From positions 496,001 through 560,000 of the forward strand of contig CP032039.1 in the NCBI GenBank assembly GCA_008032935.1: a stretch of DNA of 64,000 nucleotides, in the 5' to 3' direction. The stretch is from Helicobacter pylori. GTDB taxonomy: Bacteria; Campylobacterota; Campylobacteria; Campylobacterales; Helicobacteraceae. Both the position numbers and the translations under genes were made by a program. Below are positions 47,694-58,334 of the stretch, one piece after another; positions within the stretch are counted from its first letter, which is position 1; each line of letters opens with the position of its first letter. The notes under the pieces were generated by a model. It had not been told where the DNA came from. It ran no database searches and saw nothing but the letters and a program-made list of their open reading frames with translations.

Positions 47694-48347
47694 ATGCAAA
47701 TTTCACAATATCTGTATCAAAACGTGCAATCTATTTGGGGGGATTGTATTTCCCATCCGTTCGTTCAAGGCATAGGGCGTGGGACTTTAGGAAGAGATAA
47801 ATTCCGTTTTTATATCATTCAGGATTATTTGTTCCTTTTAGAATACGCTAAGGTGTTTGCTTTAGGCGTAGTTAAGGCTTGTGATGAAGCGGTGATGAGG
47901 GAGTTTTCTAACGCTATACAAGATATTTTGAATAACGAGATGAGTATCCATAACCATTACATTAGAGAACTTCAAATCACTCCAAAAGAATTGCAAAACG
48001 CGCGCCCCACTCTAGCGAATAAATCCTATACAAGCTACATGCTCGCTGAAGGGTTTAAGGGCTCTATTAAGGAAGTTACGGCGGCTGTTTTAGCCTGTGG
48101 CTGGAGCTATTTAGTGATCGCGCGAAATTTGAGCCAAATCCCCAACGCTTTAGAACATGCCTTTTATGGGCATTGGATTAAGGGCTATAGTTCAAAAGAA
48201 TTTCAAGCGTGTGTAACTTGGAACATTAATTTGCTTGATTCCCTCACCCTCGCTTCTTCAAAACAAGAAATTGAAAAATTAAAGGAGATTTTTATCGCTA
48301 CAAGCGAATACGAATATCTGTTTTGGGATATGGCGTATCAAAGTTAA
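47694..48347 (+). CDS. tenA: Aminopyrimidine aminohydrolase TenA
   Basis: Hydrolyses aminopyrimidine breakdown products of thiamine so that they can be reused. 217 residues. The catalytic Cys135 (ACGWSYL), Asp44 (QDYLFL) and Glu205 (SEYEY) fall at the same numbers as in Bacillus TenA, and the helical fold motifs are intact. It sits across a 0.7-kb gap from the PnuC-type transporter and thiN, together forming a salvage set. Confidence 0.94.
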   Translation: MQISQYLYQNVQSIWGDCISHPFVQGIGRGTLGRDKFRFYIIQDYLFLLEYAKVFALGVVKACDEAVMREFSNAIQDILNNEMSIHNHYIRELQITPKELQNARPTLANKSYTSYMLAEGFKGSIKEVTAAVLACGWSYLVIARNLSQIPNALEHAFYGHWIKGYSSKEFQACVTWNINLLDSLTLASSKQEIEKLKEIFIATSEYEYLFWDMAYQS

Positions 48348-48411
48348 AGTAAAAGTTTTTGTCCTGTTAGAAAAACGCAAGAGAAGAAAATATCTATCTC
48401 TTGCAAAACGA

Positions 48412-48960
48412 TTATTGAGCGTAAGCTTCTAGTTTGATTTCAACCTTTACCTCATCTCCAACGACAGCATCGTTAAATGTTTTACCGATACCAAAATCCT
48501 TGCGGTTGATTTTGCCTTCAGCTTGTAATACCATGAATTCTTTTTTATTCATGGGGTTTTGCAAGGGGGCTTGGATTTTGGCTTCCAATACGACAGGTTT
48601 GGTTACGCCATGAAGGGTCAAATCCCCATGGATTTTACCATCTTCGTATTTTGTCATTTTAAAACTCCCTTTTGGGTATTTTAGTGCATCAAAAAACTCT
48701 GCTGTTTTTAGGTGGTCGTCTCTTTTTTTGTTCCTAGTGTTGATGCTCTTAATATCAATTTTGCCTTCAAAAACATTGAGAGCTTTGGTATTAGGATCGG
48801 CATCAATTTTGCCATCAAAACTATCAAACACGCCTCTTGTTTCATTGAATTTGAAGTGTTTGACCTCAAACCACACGCTAGAGTTTGCCTTATCAATCGT
48901 ATAGGGTTTTGCAAACACCAAACTAACACCAAAAAGGGTGGATATTAACGCTTTTTTCAT
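48412..48960 (-). CDS. yceI: YceI-family periplasmic protein
   Basis: 182 residues with an N-terminal signal (MKKALISTLFGVSLVFA). Lipocalin-like family that binds polyisoprenoid or amide lipids. Conserved pieces are DKANSSVWFEVKHF near the N-terminus, DDHLKTAEFFDALKYP and GDLTLHGVTKPV. Convergent with tenA. H. pylori YceI has been crystallised; ligand in vivo is unsettled. Confidence 0.9.
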   Translation of the reverse strand: MKKALISTLFGVSLVFAKPYTIDKANSSVWFEVKHFKFNETRGVFDSFDGKIDADPNTKALNVFEGKIDIKSINTRNKKRDDHLKTAEFFDALKYPKGSFKMTKYEDGKIHGDLTLHGVTKPVVLEAKIQAPLQNPMNKKEFMVLQAEGKINRKDFGIGKTFNDAVVGDEVKVEIKLEAYAQ

Positions 48961-49091
48961 TGTTTCCTCACTTCATTTTGAATTAAAAAAGCCAACTATA
49001 CAACAATTCGGTTAATGGTTAATGATAAAAATACTCCTAATCATCTGTTTTAAGGTATAATACAAAAAATCCCCATTAGGTAGGTGTTGTT

Positions 49092-49829
49092 ATGATAAAA
49101 AAGACCTTTGCATCAGTTTTATTAGGATTGAGTTTGATGAGTGTTTTAAATGCCAAAGAATGCGTTTCGCCCTTGATTCAAAGCGCTAAATACCATCAGC
49201 AAAGCGCTGAGATCAGGGCCTTGCAATTGCAAAGTTACAAAATGGCGAAAATGGCGCTAGACAATAATCTCAAGCTCGTTAAAGACAAAAAGCCAGCCGT
49301 CATCTTGGATTTAGATGAAACCGTTTTAAACACGGCGGATTATTCGGGCTATTTGATCAAAAATTGCATTAAATACACCCCAGAAACTTGGGATAAATTT
49401 GAAAAAGAAGGCTCTCTTTCGCTCATTCCTGGAGCGCTAGACTTTTTAGAATACGCTAATTCTAAGGGCGTTAAGATTTTTTACATTTCTAACCGCACGC
49501 AAAAAAATAAGGTATTCACCTTAAAAACGCTCAAAAGTTTTAAACTCCCCCAAGTGAGTGAAGAATCCGTTTTATTAAAAGAAAAAGGCAAGCCTAAAGC
49601 CGTTAGGCGAGAGTTAGTTGCTAAGGATTATGAGATTGTTTTACAAGTGGGCGATACTTTGCATGATTTTGACGCGCTTTTTGCTAAAGACGCTAAAAAC
49701 AGCCAAGAACAACGGGCTAAAGTCTTGCAAAACGCTCAAAAATTCGGCACAGAGTGGATCATTTTACCCAACTCTCTTTATGGCACATGGGAAGATGGGC
49801 CCATAAAAGCATGGCAGAATAAAAAATAA
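49092..49829 (+). CDS. hppA: Class C (HppA / e(P4)-type) acid phosphatase
   Basis: 245 residues with a signal peptide (FASVLLGLSLMSVLNA). HAD-superfamily DDDD phosphatase: ILDLDETVLN holds nucleophile Asp73 and Asp75, and VGDTLHDFDALF holds the distal aspartates. In related bacteria it dephosphorylates NMN and other nucleotides in the periplasm or at the surface so that the nucleoside can enter. It is not a clear lipoprotein, because the lipobox is imperfect (NAKEC). Confidence 0.88.
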   Translation: MIKKTFASVLLGLSLMSVLNAKECVSPLIQSAKYHQQSAEIRALQLQSYKMAKMALDNNLKLVKDKKPAVILDLDETVLNTADYSGYLIKNCIKYTPETWDKFEKEGSLSLIPGALDFLEYANSKGVKIFYISNRTQKNKVFTLKTLKSFKLPQVSEESVLLKEKGKPKAVRRELVAKDYEIVLQVGDTLHDFDALFAKDAKNSQEQRAKVLQNAQKFGTEWIILPNSLYGTWEDGPIKAWQNKK

Positions 49830-49896
49830 AATTTATCCATCGCATAAGAACGATTTTTGCTAACATGACAAAAAATTTGATCTCTTAGGCGGAGTC

Positions 49897-50955
49897 ATGG
49901 ATTTTGTAGGGTTTGAAGATTTAAAATGTAAAGATAAAGAAAACTCTCAAAAAGTTTTTGTAATCCGTAACGATAAGTTAGGCGATTTTATTTTAGCCAT
50001 ACCCGCTTTAATCGCTCTCAAGCATGCTTTTTTAGAAAAAGGCAAAGAAGTGTATTTGGGCGTGGTTGTACCTAGCTATACCACCCCAATAGCCTTGGAA
50101 TTCCCTTTCATTGATGAAGTCATTATAGAAGACAACCGTTTGAGTGCCACTCTCAAAAGTAAATCCATTGACGCTCTTATCTTTTTATTTTCTAATTTTA
50201 AAAACGCCAGACTCGCTTTTAGTTTGAGGAAATTTATTCCTTATATCCTAGCCCCAAAGACTAAAATCTATTCTTGGTTTTATCAAAAGAGCGTGCGCCA
50301 AAACCGCTCTTTATGTTTAAAAACCGAATACGAATACAATTTGGATCTCATCCATGTGTTTTGTAAAGATCACAACCTCCCTAACGCCCAACTTAAAAAA
50401 ATCGCATGGAAGCTTAAAGACAAATTCAAAGAGCGATCCATCATCGCTTCAAAACTCAACGCTGATGTTGATCTATTGTGGATCGGCGTGCATATGCATA
50501 GCGGAGGCAGTTCGCCCGTATTGCCTGCCTCGCATTTCATTGAGTTGATTGCAATCTTGCATGAAAAATTAAGTTGTGAGATCATTCTTATTTGCGGGCC
50601 AGGCGAGAGGAAAGCCACAGAAGAACTCCTTAAAAAAGCCCCTTTCGCTCATCTCTATGATACGAGCCATAGTTTAGTGGATTTAGCCAAATTGTGCACG
50701 AATTTAAGCGTCTATATCGGGAACGCTTCAGGCCCTTTGCATGTGAACGCTTTATTTGACAACCAATCTATCGGGTTTTACCCTAACGAACTCACCGCCT
50801 CTATTGCCAGATGGCGGCCTTTCAACGAACAATTTTTAGGCATCACCCCACCTAATGGATCAAACGACATGGGTTTGATTGACATTAAAAAAGAAAGCGA
50901 AAAGATTATGGGATTTATCACAAAAAATCTTTCTCATCACGCGCAAGAAAGATAA
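49897..50955 (+). CDS. Glycosyltransferase family 9 (heptosyltransferase-like)
   Basis: 352 residues with the two-domain GT-B pattern: IRNDKLGDFILAIPALIAL at the N-terminus and GVHMHSGGSSPVLPASHF plus IGNASGPLHVNALF in the C-terminal sugar-nucleotide domain. Family 9 members add heptoses to LPS inner core. The named H. pylori heptosyltransferases map elsewhere, so the acceptor is open. Stands between hppA and the trp operon. Confidence 0.8.
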   Translation: MDFVGFEDLKCKDKENSQKVFVIRNDKLGDFILAIPALIALKHAFLEKGKEVYLGVVVPSYTTPIALEFPFIDEVIIEDNRLSATLKSKSIDALIFLFSNFKNARLAFSLRKFIPYILAPKTKIYSWFYQKSVRQNRSLCLKTEYEYNLDLIHVFCKDHNLPNAQLKKIAWKLKDKFKERSIIASKLNADVDLLWIGVHMHSGGSSPVLPASHFIELIAILHEKLSCEIILICGPGERKATEELLKKAPFAHLYDTSHSLVDLAKLCTNLSVYIGNASGPLHVNALFDNQSIGFYPNELTASIARWRPFNEQFLGITPPNGSNDMGLIDIKKESEKIMGFITKNLSHHAQER

Positions 50956-51085
50956 CCGCAACAAACATTAAAATTTCTAATTTCCTCATAAATTGAGCCT
51001 TGAGGGATTCAATTTGAATTTAAGCTAGATTAGCTCTCGCACCAACTAGGCTAATAAGATTTTGTGCTCATTTATCTATTTCTTG

Positions 51086-51091
51086 TAAAAT
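51086..51091 (+). promoter_or_regulatory. Candidate -10 box of the trp operon
   Basis: TAAAAT lies 30 bases before trpE ATG 51121. It supports that start over the in-frame ATG at 51064, which would lie upstream of it. No Trp-rich leader peptide or attenuator is visible between 50956 and 51120. Confidence 0.4.
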
Positions 51092-51120
51092 ACGAGTTTA
51101 TTTTTAGCGTGAAGAAATTG

Positions 51121-52622
51121 ATGGTTAGTCTCATAGAAAAAGCCCCTTACATTCCCTACCCCCTAGCTCTTTATGAAAAGTTAGAGCAACCACACACCTT
51201 GCTTTTTGAAAGCGCTGAGATTGAGAGCAAAGCGCACACCAAATCCCTTTTAATGGCTAAAGCCTGTTTGAAGCTAATTTGCAACCACAATATCGTAACT
51301 ATCACTAGCCTAACGCCTAATGGCGGGGCGTTTTTGCAAACATTGAGCGCGTTTTTTAAAACGCCTATACAAGACAATGCCCTAATTTTAACCTACACCA
51401 AAAATAAAAAAACGCAAGATGAGTTTTTAAAACTCTTTGAACCTAGCCCCTTTGACGCTTTGAGGGGGCTTTTTAAAAGCGTTAAAACAAAACCCAAACA
51501 CCCTTTTATGCTTTTAAGCGCAGGCGTTTTTTCTTTTGAAATGCTCAATTTTTTTGAAGATTTACCACACTTAAAAGCACAAGACAACACCGCGCATGAC
51601 TTTATTTTTATGTCGCGCAAAATTTGATCATCATAGACCATAAAGAAAAAAGCGCTGAAATTTTGGGGGCGTGTTTTGATGGACGCTTTAAAACAGAGAT
51701 AGCTAAAGAATTACAGGATTTAAAAGAGTTGGCTAAAAACATCAAAAGCGATTTTATCCCTAAAAAAGCTAAGCAAAGCACAGAAGTTAGCGTTAGTTGT
51801 GATGATAGCGAGTTTGAAAAAAGGGTGCTATCCTTACAAGAAGAAATCAAAAAAGGCGAGATTTTTCAAGCGGTGTTGTCGCGTAGCTTTTATATGGAGT
51901 GCTTGGAGGGTTTGAGCGCGTATTACCATTTAAAGCTCTCTAACCCTAGCCCTTATATGTTCTATATTAAAGACAGCGATTTTATCCTTTTTGGGGCAAG
52001 CCCTGAGAGCGCTTTAAAATACAACGCCCTAATGAATACGGCTGAAATTTATCCCATTGCTGGCACTCGTTTAAGAGGTAAGGACAAACAAGGGAATATT
52101 GATTACGATTTGGATAGTAAAATGGAATTTGATTTGCAACACGACTATAAAGAAAGGGCTGAACACATCATGCTAGTGGATTTAGCCAGAAACGACATGG
52201 CCAGAGTTTCAAAAAAACGCTATTGCGATAAGCTTTTAAAAGTGGATAAGTATTCCAATGTCATGCATTTAGTCTCAAGGGTTGTGGGGGAATTGAAAAA
52301 AGGGTGCGATAGTTTGCATGCTTACAGGAGTTTTATGAACGCCGGCACGCTTAGCGGAGCGCCTAAAATCTCTGCGATCAAGCTCATTTACCAATTAGAA
52401 AACCAAAGGAGAGGCTCTTATGGGGGGAGCGTGGGGTATTTAAATAGCGAGGGCTCTATGGATTCTTGCATCACTATCCGTTCATGTTTTGTTAAAAACA
52501 ATAGGGCGCTGATCCAAGCAGGAGCCGGTATCGTGTTAGACAGCGTGCCGCAAAACGAAGCGAATGAAACAAGAGCCAAAGCGCAAGCCCTTATTGATGC
52601 GATCAGGAAAACAAGCTTATGA
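51121..52622 (+). CDS. trpE: Anthranilate synthase component I (one-base frameshift)
   Basis: Makes anthranilate from chorismate with TrpG. Residues from [20 protein letters not shown] run to ...HDFIFM, then the frame breaks. Adding one T to the T5 run at 51605-51609 gives [14 protein letters not shown] and continues to a stop at 52622, about 500 residues. The chorismate-binding C-terminal domain is intact ([34 protein letters not shown]). First of the trpEGD(CF)BA cluster; trpG overlaps by 4 bases. Confidence 0.92.
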
Positions 52623-53203
52623 AAATCTTTTTTATAGATAATTTTGATTCTTTCTCTTATAACTTGGTGTATGAATTAGAGTGTTTGGGTTATGAAGTGG
52701 CTGTTTATCAAAACGATATTGATCCGAGTTATCTTATGGATTTGATGAATGAAGAATCAAAAACGCCTTTATTGTTCATTTCACCCGGGCCTGGTAACCC
52801 TAGTAATTCAGGCAATCTTTTAAAAATCATTGAAATGGCTAAAAAGAAATTCCCCATTTTAGGGGTTTGTTTAGGCTTACAGGCTTTAGCGCAAAGCTAT
52901 GGGGCTAAAATCATAAGGAGCAAAGAAATCGTGCATGGCAAAGCGACGACTATTGCGCTCAAAAAGCATGCCGTTTTTAAAGGTTTAGGGGAAAGCATGG
53001 TGGTGGGGCGTTACCATTCTTTAATGGCGAGCGGGTTGCCTAAAAATTTAGAAGTGATCGCCGAACATGACAATATCCCTATGGCTATTGTCAATGAAGA
53101 AGATAGAATTTTAGCCTATCAATTCCACCCTGAAAGCATCATGACTTTACAAGGGAGGGCGCTGTTGGAGCAAAGCGTAGGGTTTTTAGAAGGGTTATTA
53201 TGA
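52619..53203 (+). CDS. trpG: Anthranilate synthase component II (glutamine amidotransferase)
   Basis: Supplies ammonia from glutamine to TrpE. 194 residues, class I amidotransferase: SPGPGNP oxyanion region, nucleophile Cys84 in GVCLGLQ, His/Glu in QFHPESI near 170. In some H. pylori annotations this gene is called trpD because E. coli fuses it to TrpD; here it is separate. Overlaps both neighbours by 4 bases. Confidence 0.94.
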   Translation: MKIFFIDNFDSFSYNLVYELECLGYEVAVYQNDIDPSYLMDLMNEESKTPLLFISPGPGNPSNSGNLLKIIEMAKKKFPILGVCLGLQALAQSYGAKIIRSKEIVHGKATTIALKKHAVFKGLGESMVVGRYHSLMASGLPKNLEVIAEHDNIPMAIVNEEDRILAYQFHPESIMTLQGRALLEQSVGFLEGLL

Positions 53204-54206
53204 AAGAGATTTTAAACGCTCTTTATCATCAAAAAGATTTGAACGATGAAGAAGTTAAAAAGTTATTCACTCTCATTATCAACGAAAAAGTAAGCCCGGC
53301 GCAACTTGGGGCCATTTTGTGCGCTTTAAAAATCAAGGGCGAGAGCTTTAAGGAGATTAGCGTTGCTGCGGCCACGCTTTTAGAGCATGCCCCTAAGCCT
53401 TTTAACAGCGGCTTGGATTTAATAGATAATTGCGGCACAGGGGGCGATGGGCTAAAAACGATTAACATCAGCACGATTGCCGCACTCATTGCCAGCTCTA
53501 TGGGATTGCCTATGGCCAAACATGGATCAAGAAGCGTGTCCAGTCATAGCGGGAGCGCGGATTTGTTGGAAAATTTAGGCGTGAATATTGAAATGAACCC
53601 CATGCAATTAGAGAATTGCTTCAAACAAACGCATTTTGGGTTTTTGTTCGCGCCCTTATACCATCAAAGTTTTAAAAAATCCGCCCCTTTAAGAAAAGAG
53701 CTTTTCACTAAAACGATTTTTAATTGCTTAGGGCCTTTAATCAACCCCTTAAGGCCCAAAATCCAGCTTTTAGGCGTGTATGAAAAATCCTTGTGTAAGA
53801 CTATGGCTCTAGCGTTGAAGGCTTTAGGCGTTAAAAGGGCGATGGTGGTTAATGGAGGGGGACAGATGAAATCGTGTTGCATGACATTACGCATGCGTGT
53901 GAATTGAAAAATAATGAAATTTTAGAGTATGACTTGAGCGCTAAAGATTTTGACTTACCCCCCTATGATTTGAAAGAATTACAGATTGAAAACGCCAAAG
54001 AAAGCGTTCAAGCGTGCTTAGATATTTTAGAAAATAAAGGAAAGGATTCGCACACGATGGTGGTTGTGGCGAATGTGGCGAGTTTGTTGTATTTAAGCCA
54101 TAAAGCTAAAGATTTAAAAGAGGGCGTGGGCATGACTTTAGAGCATTTAAAAACCAAAGCGCCTTATGCGCATTTGCAAAAAATCATAAGGCTAAGCCAT
54201 GCCTAG
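53200..54206 (+). CDS. trpD: Anthranilate phosphoribosyltransferase (one-base frameshift)
   Basis: Joins anthranilate to PRPP. The PRPP motif [16 protein letters not shown] (about 77-92) and [18 protein letters not shown] are in the first part. The frame breaks at MVVNGGGQ; adding one G to the G5 run at 53857-53861 gives [21 protein letters not shown] and joins to the last 100 residues, about 335 in all. The end overlaps trpC by 8 bases. Confidence 0.92.
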
Positions 54207-55557
54207 CGTGTTAGAAAACATCCTTAAAGACAAACTCCTAGAAGTCTCTGCGCTCAAAAAAAATCACACCTTGCCCGCAAACATAACTCCAAGCGATAGG
54301 GATTTTAAAAAAGCGTTACTAGAAAAAAAAACCAACTTTATTTTAGAATGTAAAAAAGCATCGCCCTCTAAAGGTTTAATCAGAAAAGATTTTGATCTGT
54401 TAAAAATAGCCAAGACTTATGAAAAATTTGCCTCTTGCGTTTCAGTTTTAGCTGATTCTAAATATTTTTTAGGCTCTTATGAAAACATTAAGATCGTTTC
54501 GCAGCATTCCACTAAGCCTATTTTATGCAAAGATTTTATCATTGATGCTTTTCAGATCAAACTTGCTAGGATTATGGGAGCTGATGCGGCACTTTTAATG
54601 TTAAGCGCGTTAGATGATAAAAATTATTTAGAGCTTTTCAACCTCGCCAAATCTTTAAACATGAGTGTGTTAACTGAAGTTTCCAACCAGCAAGAAATTG
54701 AGCGCTTGCTCAAACTCCAATACGACATTATAGGCATCAATAACAGGGATTTACACACCCTGACAACCGACATTAACAACACGCTCAAATTGCGCTCTCT
54801 CTTGCCTAAAGACGCGCTCGTGGTGAGTGAGTCCGGTATTCATTCGCACACACAAATCAAAGCCCTAGCCCCTTATGTGAATGGCTTTTTAGTGGGCAGC
54901 TCTTTAATGAAAGAAAAGGATTTGAAAAAAGCGTGTGTTAAATTGATTTTAGGCGAAAATAAAGTGTGCGGGCTTACAAGGATTAAAGACGCTAAAGCCG
55001 TTTATAAAAACCATTTCATTTATGGGGGTTTGATTTTTGAAAAATCTTCGCCCAGATACATCAAGCCTAAAGAAGCCCTAAAAATCACAAAAGCGGTTAA
55101 AAAATTGGATTTTGTGGGCGTGTTTGTGAAAGATAGCATTAAAAAAATTCAAAAAATCGCTAAAAAGCTTGATTTAAAAGCGGTGCAGCTTTATGGCTAT
55201 TCGCAAAAAGAAATCGCTCAATTAAAAAAATCGCTCCCTAAAACTTGCGCGATTTGGCAAGTAATAAGCGTGATGAGCGCTAAAGATTTAGTGCCTAAAA
55301 TTCAAGAAGCCTCTCTGATTTTATACGACACTAAGGGGGATAAAATGGGAGGCAATGGCGTGAGTTTTGATTGGGAAATTTTAGAAAATGTCAAAACGCC
55401 TTTCATGCTAGCTGGTGGGCTTAATTTGGATAATATTCAAAAAGCCTTGAAGATTAAAGCGTTGGGTTTGGATTTCAATTCCGGTTTAGAAATAAGCCCC
55501 GGGATTAAAAATAAGGATAAAATCAAGCGATTAGCCCGAATTTTAAGAGAGTATTAA
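54199..55557 (+). CDS. trpC: Fused indole-3-glycerol-phosphate synthase / phosphoribosylanthranilate isomerase
   Basis: Bifunctional TrpC-TrpF of 452 residues, the fusion also found in E. coli. TrpC half to about residue 250: [34 protein letters not shown] and VSESGIHSH. TrpF half from [14 protein letters not shown], with [20 protein letters not shown] and [11 protein letters not shown]. Carries out two consecutive steps of tryptophan synthesis. trpB starts after one base. Confidence 0.94.
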   Translation: MPSVLENILKDKLLEVSALKKNHTLPANITPSDRDFKKALLEKKTNFILECKKASPSKGLIRKDFDLLKIAKTYEKFASCVSVLADSKYFLGSYENIKIVSQHSTKPILCKDFIIDAFQIKLARIMGADAALLMLSALDDKNYLELFNLAKSLNMSVLTEVSNQQEIERLLKLQYDIIGINNRDLHTLTTDINNTLKLRSLLPKDALVVSESGIHSHTQIKALAPYVNGFLVGSSLMKEKDLKKACVKLILGENKVCGLTRIKDAKAVYKNHFIYGGLIFEKSSPRYIKPKEALKITKAVKKLDFVGVFVKDSIKKIQKIAKKLDLKAVQLYGYSQKEIAQLKKSLPKTCAIWQVISVMSAKDLVPKIQEASLILYDTKGDKMGGNGVSFDWEILENVKTPFMLAGGLNLDNIQKALKIKALGLDFNSGLEISPGIKNKDKIKRLARILREY

Positions 55558-55558
55558 A

Positions 55559-56740
55559 ATGAATCAAAAAGCGTATTTTGGGGAGTTTGGAGGGAGTTTT
55601 GTGTCAGAGTTGTTAGTGCCTGCATTAAGAGAATTAGAACAGGCGTTTGATGCGTGTTTGAAAGATGAGGGATTCCAAAAAGAATATTTTCATCTTTTAA
55701 AAGATTTTGTGGGCCGTCCCAGCCCTTTAACCTTGTGTCAAAACATCGTTTCTAACCCTAAAGTTAAGCTTTATTTAAAACGAGAAGATTTAATCCATGG
55801 CGGGGCGCATAAGACTAATCAAGCCTTAGGGCAAGCCCTTTTAGCGAAAAAAATGGGTAAAACAAGGATTATTGCTGAAACGGGCGCTGGGCAGCATGGC
55901 GTTGCAACGGCTATCGCTTGCGCGTTATTGAACTTAAAGTGCGTGATTTTTATGGGAGGCAAAGACATCAAGCGCCAGGAAATGAATGTTTTTAGAATGC
56001 GCTTATTGGGCGCTGAAGTGAGAGAAGTTAATTCAGGGAGTGCGACGCTTAAAGACGCCGTGAATGAGGCCTTGAGAGATTGGGCGAGCAGTTACAAGGA
56101 CACGCATTATTTGCTAGGCACAGCCGCCGGGCCGCACCCTTACCCCACAATGGTTAAAACCTTTCAAAAAATGATAGGCGATGAAGTTAAAAGCCAAATT
56201 CTAGAAAAAGAAAACCGCTTGCCTGATTATGTGATCGCATGCGTTGGAGGGGGGTCTAACGCTATAGGGATATTCAGCGCGTTTTTAAACGATAAAGAGG
56301 TCAAACTCATAGGCGTAGAGCCAGCCGGTTTAGGGCTAGAAACCAATAAGCATGGGGCGACTTTGAATAAGGGGCGTGTGGGGATTTTGCATGGGAATAA
56401 AACCTATCTTTTACAAGATGATGAAGGCCAGATTGCAGAAAGCCATAGCATTAGCGCCGGGCTTGATTATCCAGGAGTGGGGCCAGAACACAGCTATTTA
56501 AAAGAGATTGGGCGCGCGGTTTATGAGAGCGCAAGCGATATTGAAGCGCTAGAAGCTTTCAGTTTGTTATGCCAAAAAGAAGGCATTATCCCAGCGCTAG
56601 AAAGCTCACACGCCTTAGCGTATGCCCTAAAACTCGCTCAAAAATGCGAAGAAGAAAGCATTATTGTAGTGAATTTAAGCGGTCGAGGGGATAAGGATTT
56701 AAGCACCGTTTATAACGCTTTAAAAGGGGGTTTAAAATGA
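55559..56740 (+). CDS. trpB: Tryptophan synthase beta subunit
   Basis: PLP enzyme condensing indole with serine. 393 residues; PLP lysine Lys85 in [13 protein letters not shown], phosphate-binding loop [12 protein letters not shown], and [14 protein letters not shown]. The end overlaps trpA by 4 bases, the usual coupling for a 1:1 complex. Confidence 0.96.
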   Translation: MNQKAYFGEFGGSFVSELLVPALRELEQAFDACLKDEGFQKEYFHLLKDFVGRPSPLTLCQNIVSNPKVKLYLKREDLIHGGAHKTNQALGQALLAKKMGKTRIIAETGAGQHGVATAIACALLNLKCVIFMGGKDIKRQEMNVFRMRLLGAEVREVNSGSATLKDAVNEALRDWASSYKDTHYLLGTAAGPHPYPTMVKTFQKMIGDEVKSQILEKENRLPDYVIACVGGGSNAIGIFSAFLNDKEVKLIGVEPAGLGLETNKHGATLNKGRVGILHGNKTYLLQDDEGQIAESHSISAGLDYPGVGPEHSYLKEIGRAVYESASDIEALEAFSLLCQKEGIIPALESSHALAYALKLAQKCEEESIIVVNLSGRGDKDLSTVYNALKGGLK

Positions 56741-57524
56741 GGTATCAAAACATGTTTGAAACCTTAAAAAAACAAGACAAAATGGCGTTTATCCCGTTTG
56801 TAACCTTGTGCGATCCCAATTATGAATTGAGTTTTGAAATCATTAAAACCTTAATGGCTAGCGGGGTGAGCGCTTTGGAATTGGGTCTTGCTTTCTCAGA
56901 TCCCGTAGCGGATGGCATTACCATACAAGCGAGCCATTTAAGGGCGTTAAAACACGCTAGCATGGCTAAAAATTTCCAGCTTTTAAAAAAGATTAGAGGT
57001 TACAACCATGACATTCCCATAGGGCTTTTAGCGTATGCGAATCTCATTTTTCTTATGGCGTTGATGGTTTTTACGCTCAAATCAAAGAATGCGGCGTGGA
57101 TAGCGTTTTAATAGCGGACATGCCCCTAATAGAAAAAGAATTGGTCATCAAATCCGCTCAAAAACACCAAATCAAACAAATCTTTATCGCCAGCCCTAAC
57201 GCGAGCAGTAAAGATTTAGAACAAGCCGCTACGCATTCGCAAGGCTATATCTACACTTTAGCCAGGAGTGGGGTTACAGGGATAAGCCATGCTCTAGAGA
57301 ATGATGCAAGCGCGATCATCAAAACCTTAAAAACCTTTAGCTCTACCCCAGCCTTACTGGGCTTTGGCATTTCTCAAAAAGAACACATCACAAACGCTAA
57401 AGGCATGGGTGCTGATGGCGTGATTTGTGGCTCAGCGTTAGTCAAAATCATAGAAGAAAATTTGAACGATGAAAACGCCATGCTAGAAAAAATTAAAGGG
57501 TTTATAGGAGGAATGATTTTTTAA
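56737..57524 (+). CDS. trpA: Tryptophan synthase alpha subunit (one-base frameshift)
   Basis: Cleaves indole-3-glycerol phosphate to indole, which is channelled to Trp[16 protein letters not shown] holds the catalytic Glu (48) and Asp (55). The frame breaks after [10 protein letters not shown]; adding one T to T5 at 57047-57051 gives [30 protein letters not shown] in effect, joining the second part to about 262 residues. Last gene of the operon. Third trp gene with a one-base homopolymer loss. Confidence 0.92.
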
Positions 57525-57603
57525 GGCTTTTAGGTTTTGTTGCGTTAAAAAATTAAAGATTATAGACTAACAATCATCATCAGGTTTTATTGCATGCGCG
57601 TTA

Positions 57604-57834
57604 TTATTGGGTGTATTTTTCTAAATCTGTGAAAGGCACTGTTCTTGTTGTATTGGGCTTTCCGATTCTAGGCATACCATTCACCAAATGTGTAGCGTAG
57701 TCAGGCGTTAGCGTAGAAAATACTGCCATAAGCCTAACAACAATATAAAGGCAACCTTTTAGCGTGGTTGATAGCGGCTTAAAATCGCAGGTATTTTGAT
57801 AATAAAAAAGGCTAATTTTGATATACCAAGCCAT
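57604..57834 (-). CDS. Doubtful 76-codon ORF
   Basis: Reads as a hydrophobic start followed by TLTPDYATHLVNGMPRIGKP and a polar end (TVPFTDLEKYTQ). The second half looks like real protein sequence, but I do not recognise it, and AGGAG lies too far (about 18 bases) from the ATG. It may be the broken 3' end of an older gene. Otherwise 57525-57882 holds nothing I can support. Confidence 0.25.
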   Translation of the reverse strand: MAWYIKISLFYYQNTCDFKPLSTTLKGCLYIVVRLMAVFSTLTPDYATHLVNGMPRIGKPNTTRTVPFTDLEKYTQ

Positions 57835-57882
57835 AAGCTCTTTATAATACTCCTAAAAAGAACTATTGGTTGTTTAGTCCTT

Positions 57883-58158
57883 TTAATCTTCGGGTTCTAT
57901 GTCTATTATGTTATTGTCATGGTTGATTGCTTTCAAAGTGTTTACGATTTTATCCATCTTTTCTTTTGCTTCAAGCGCCTTTTTATATCCTTCAGCCGCT
58001 TGTTTATATCCTTCTTTTTCTTCTTGAGCTATAGCCAATAATGCTTCAAGGATTGGTTGCATTTCAGCTTTTTTGCTTGCTTCTAAAAGACTTCCGTGTT
58101 CCTTTTTCATTTCGTGAGTGAGATGAGAAGCATTTTTATTTTTGCCCTTTGTATTCAT
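57883..58158 (-). CDS. Small coiled-coil protein, unknown function
   Basis: 91 residues, highly charged, preceded by a strong AAAGGATTTTT ribosome site. A central heptad region with the imperfect repeat EGYKQAAEGYKKALEAKEKM predicts a coiled coil; the C-terminus is acidic (NNIIDIEPED). No signal or membrane segment. I know no family function; it could be a soluble structural or phage/mobile-type small protein. Confidence 0.6.
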   Translation of the reverse strand: MNTKGKNKNASHLTHEMKKEHGSLLEASKKAEMQPILEALLAIAQEEKEGYKQAAEGYKKALEAKEKMDKIVNTLKAINHDNNIIDIEPED

Positions 58159-58334
58159 AAAAATCCTTTACGATTAATTTAATACTTTTCATTATAATAG
58201 GCTTAGGCTTAGCTTGAATAGTGTAAAAAATTTGAGATCTTATGATTTTATGTGTGGTTTTAAAGCAACTTGTTTAATTGATCTAATATTTTTAAGAGTA
58301 AGGGATAAGAAATGAGATTATCCCAAGCTCTATT

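Noticed and set aside
50956..51120. trp leader peptide and attenuator
   Set aside because: No short ORF with adjacent Trp codons and no paired terminator/antiterminator stems were found before trpE.
57796..58041. Plus-strand Phe-rich ORF of 81 codons
   Set aside because: Antisense to the coiled-coil gene; composition is the mirror of Lys/Glu-rich coding and there is no ribosome site.
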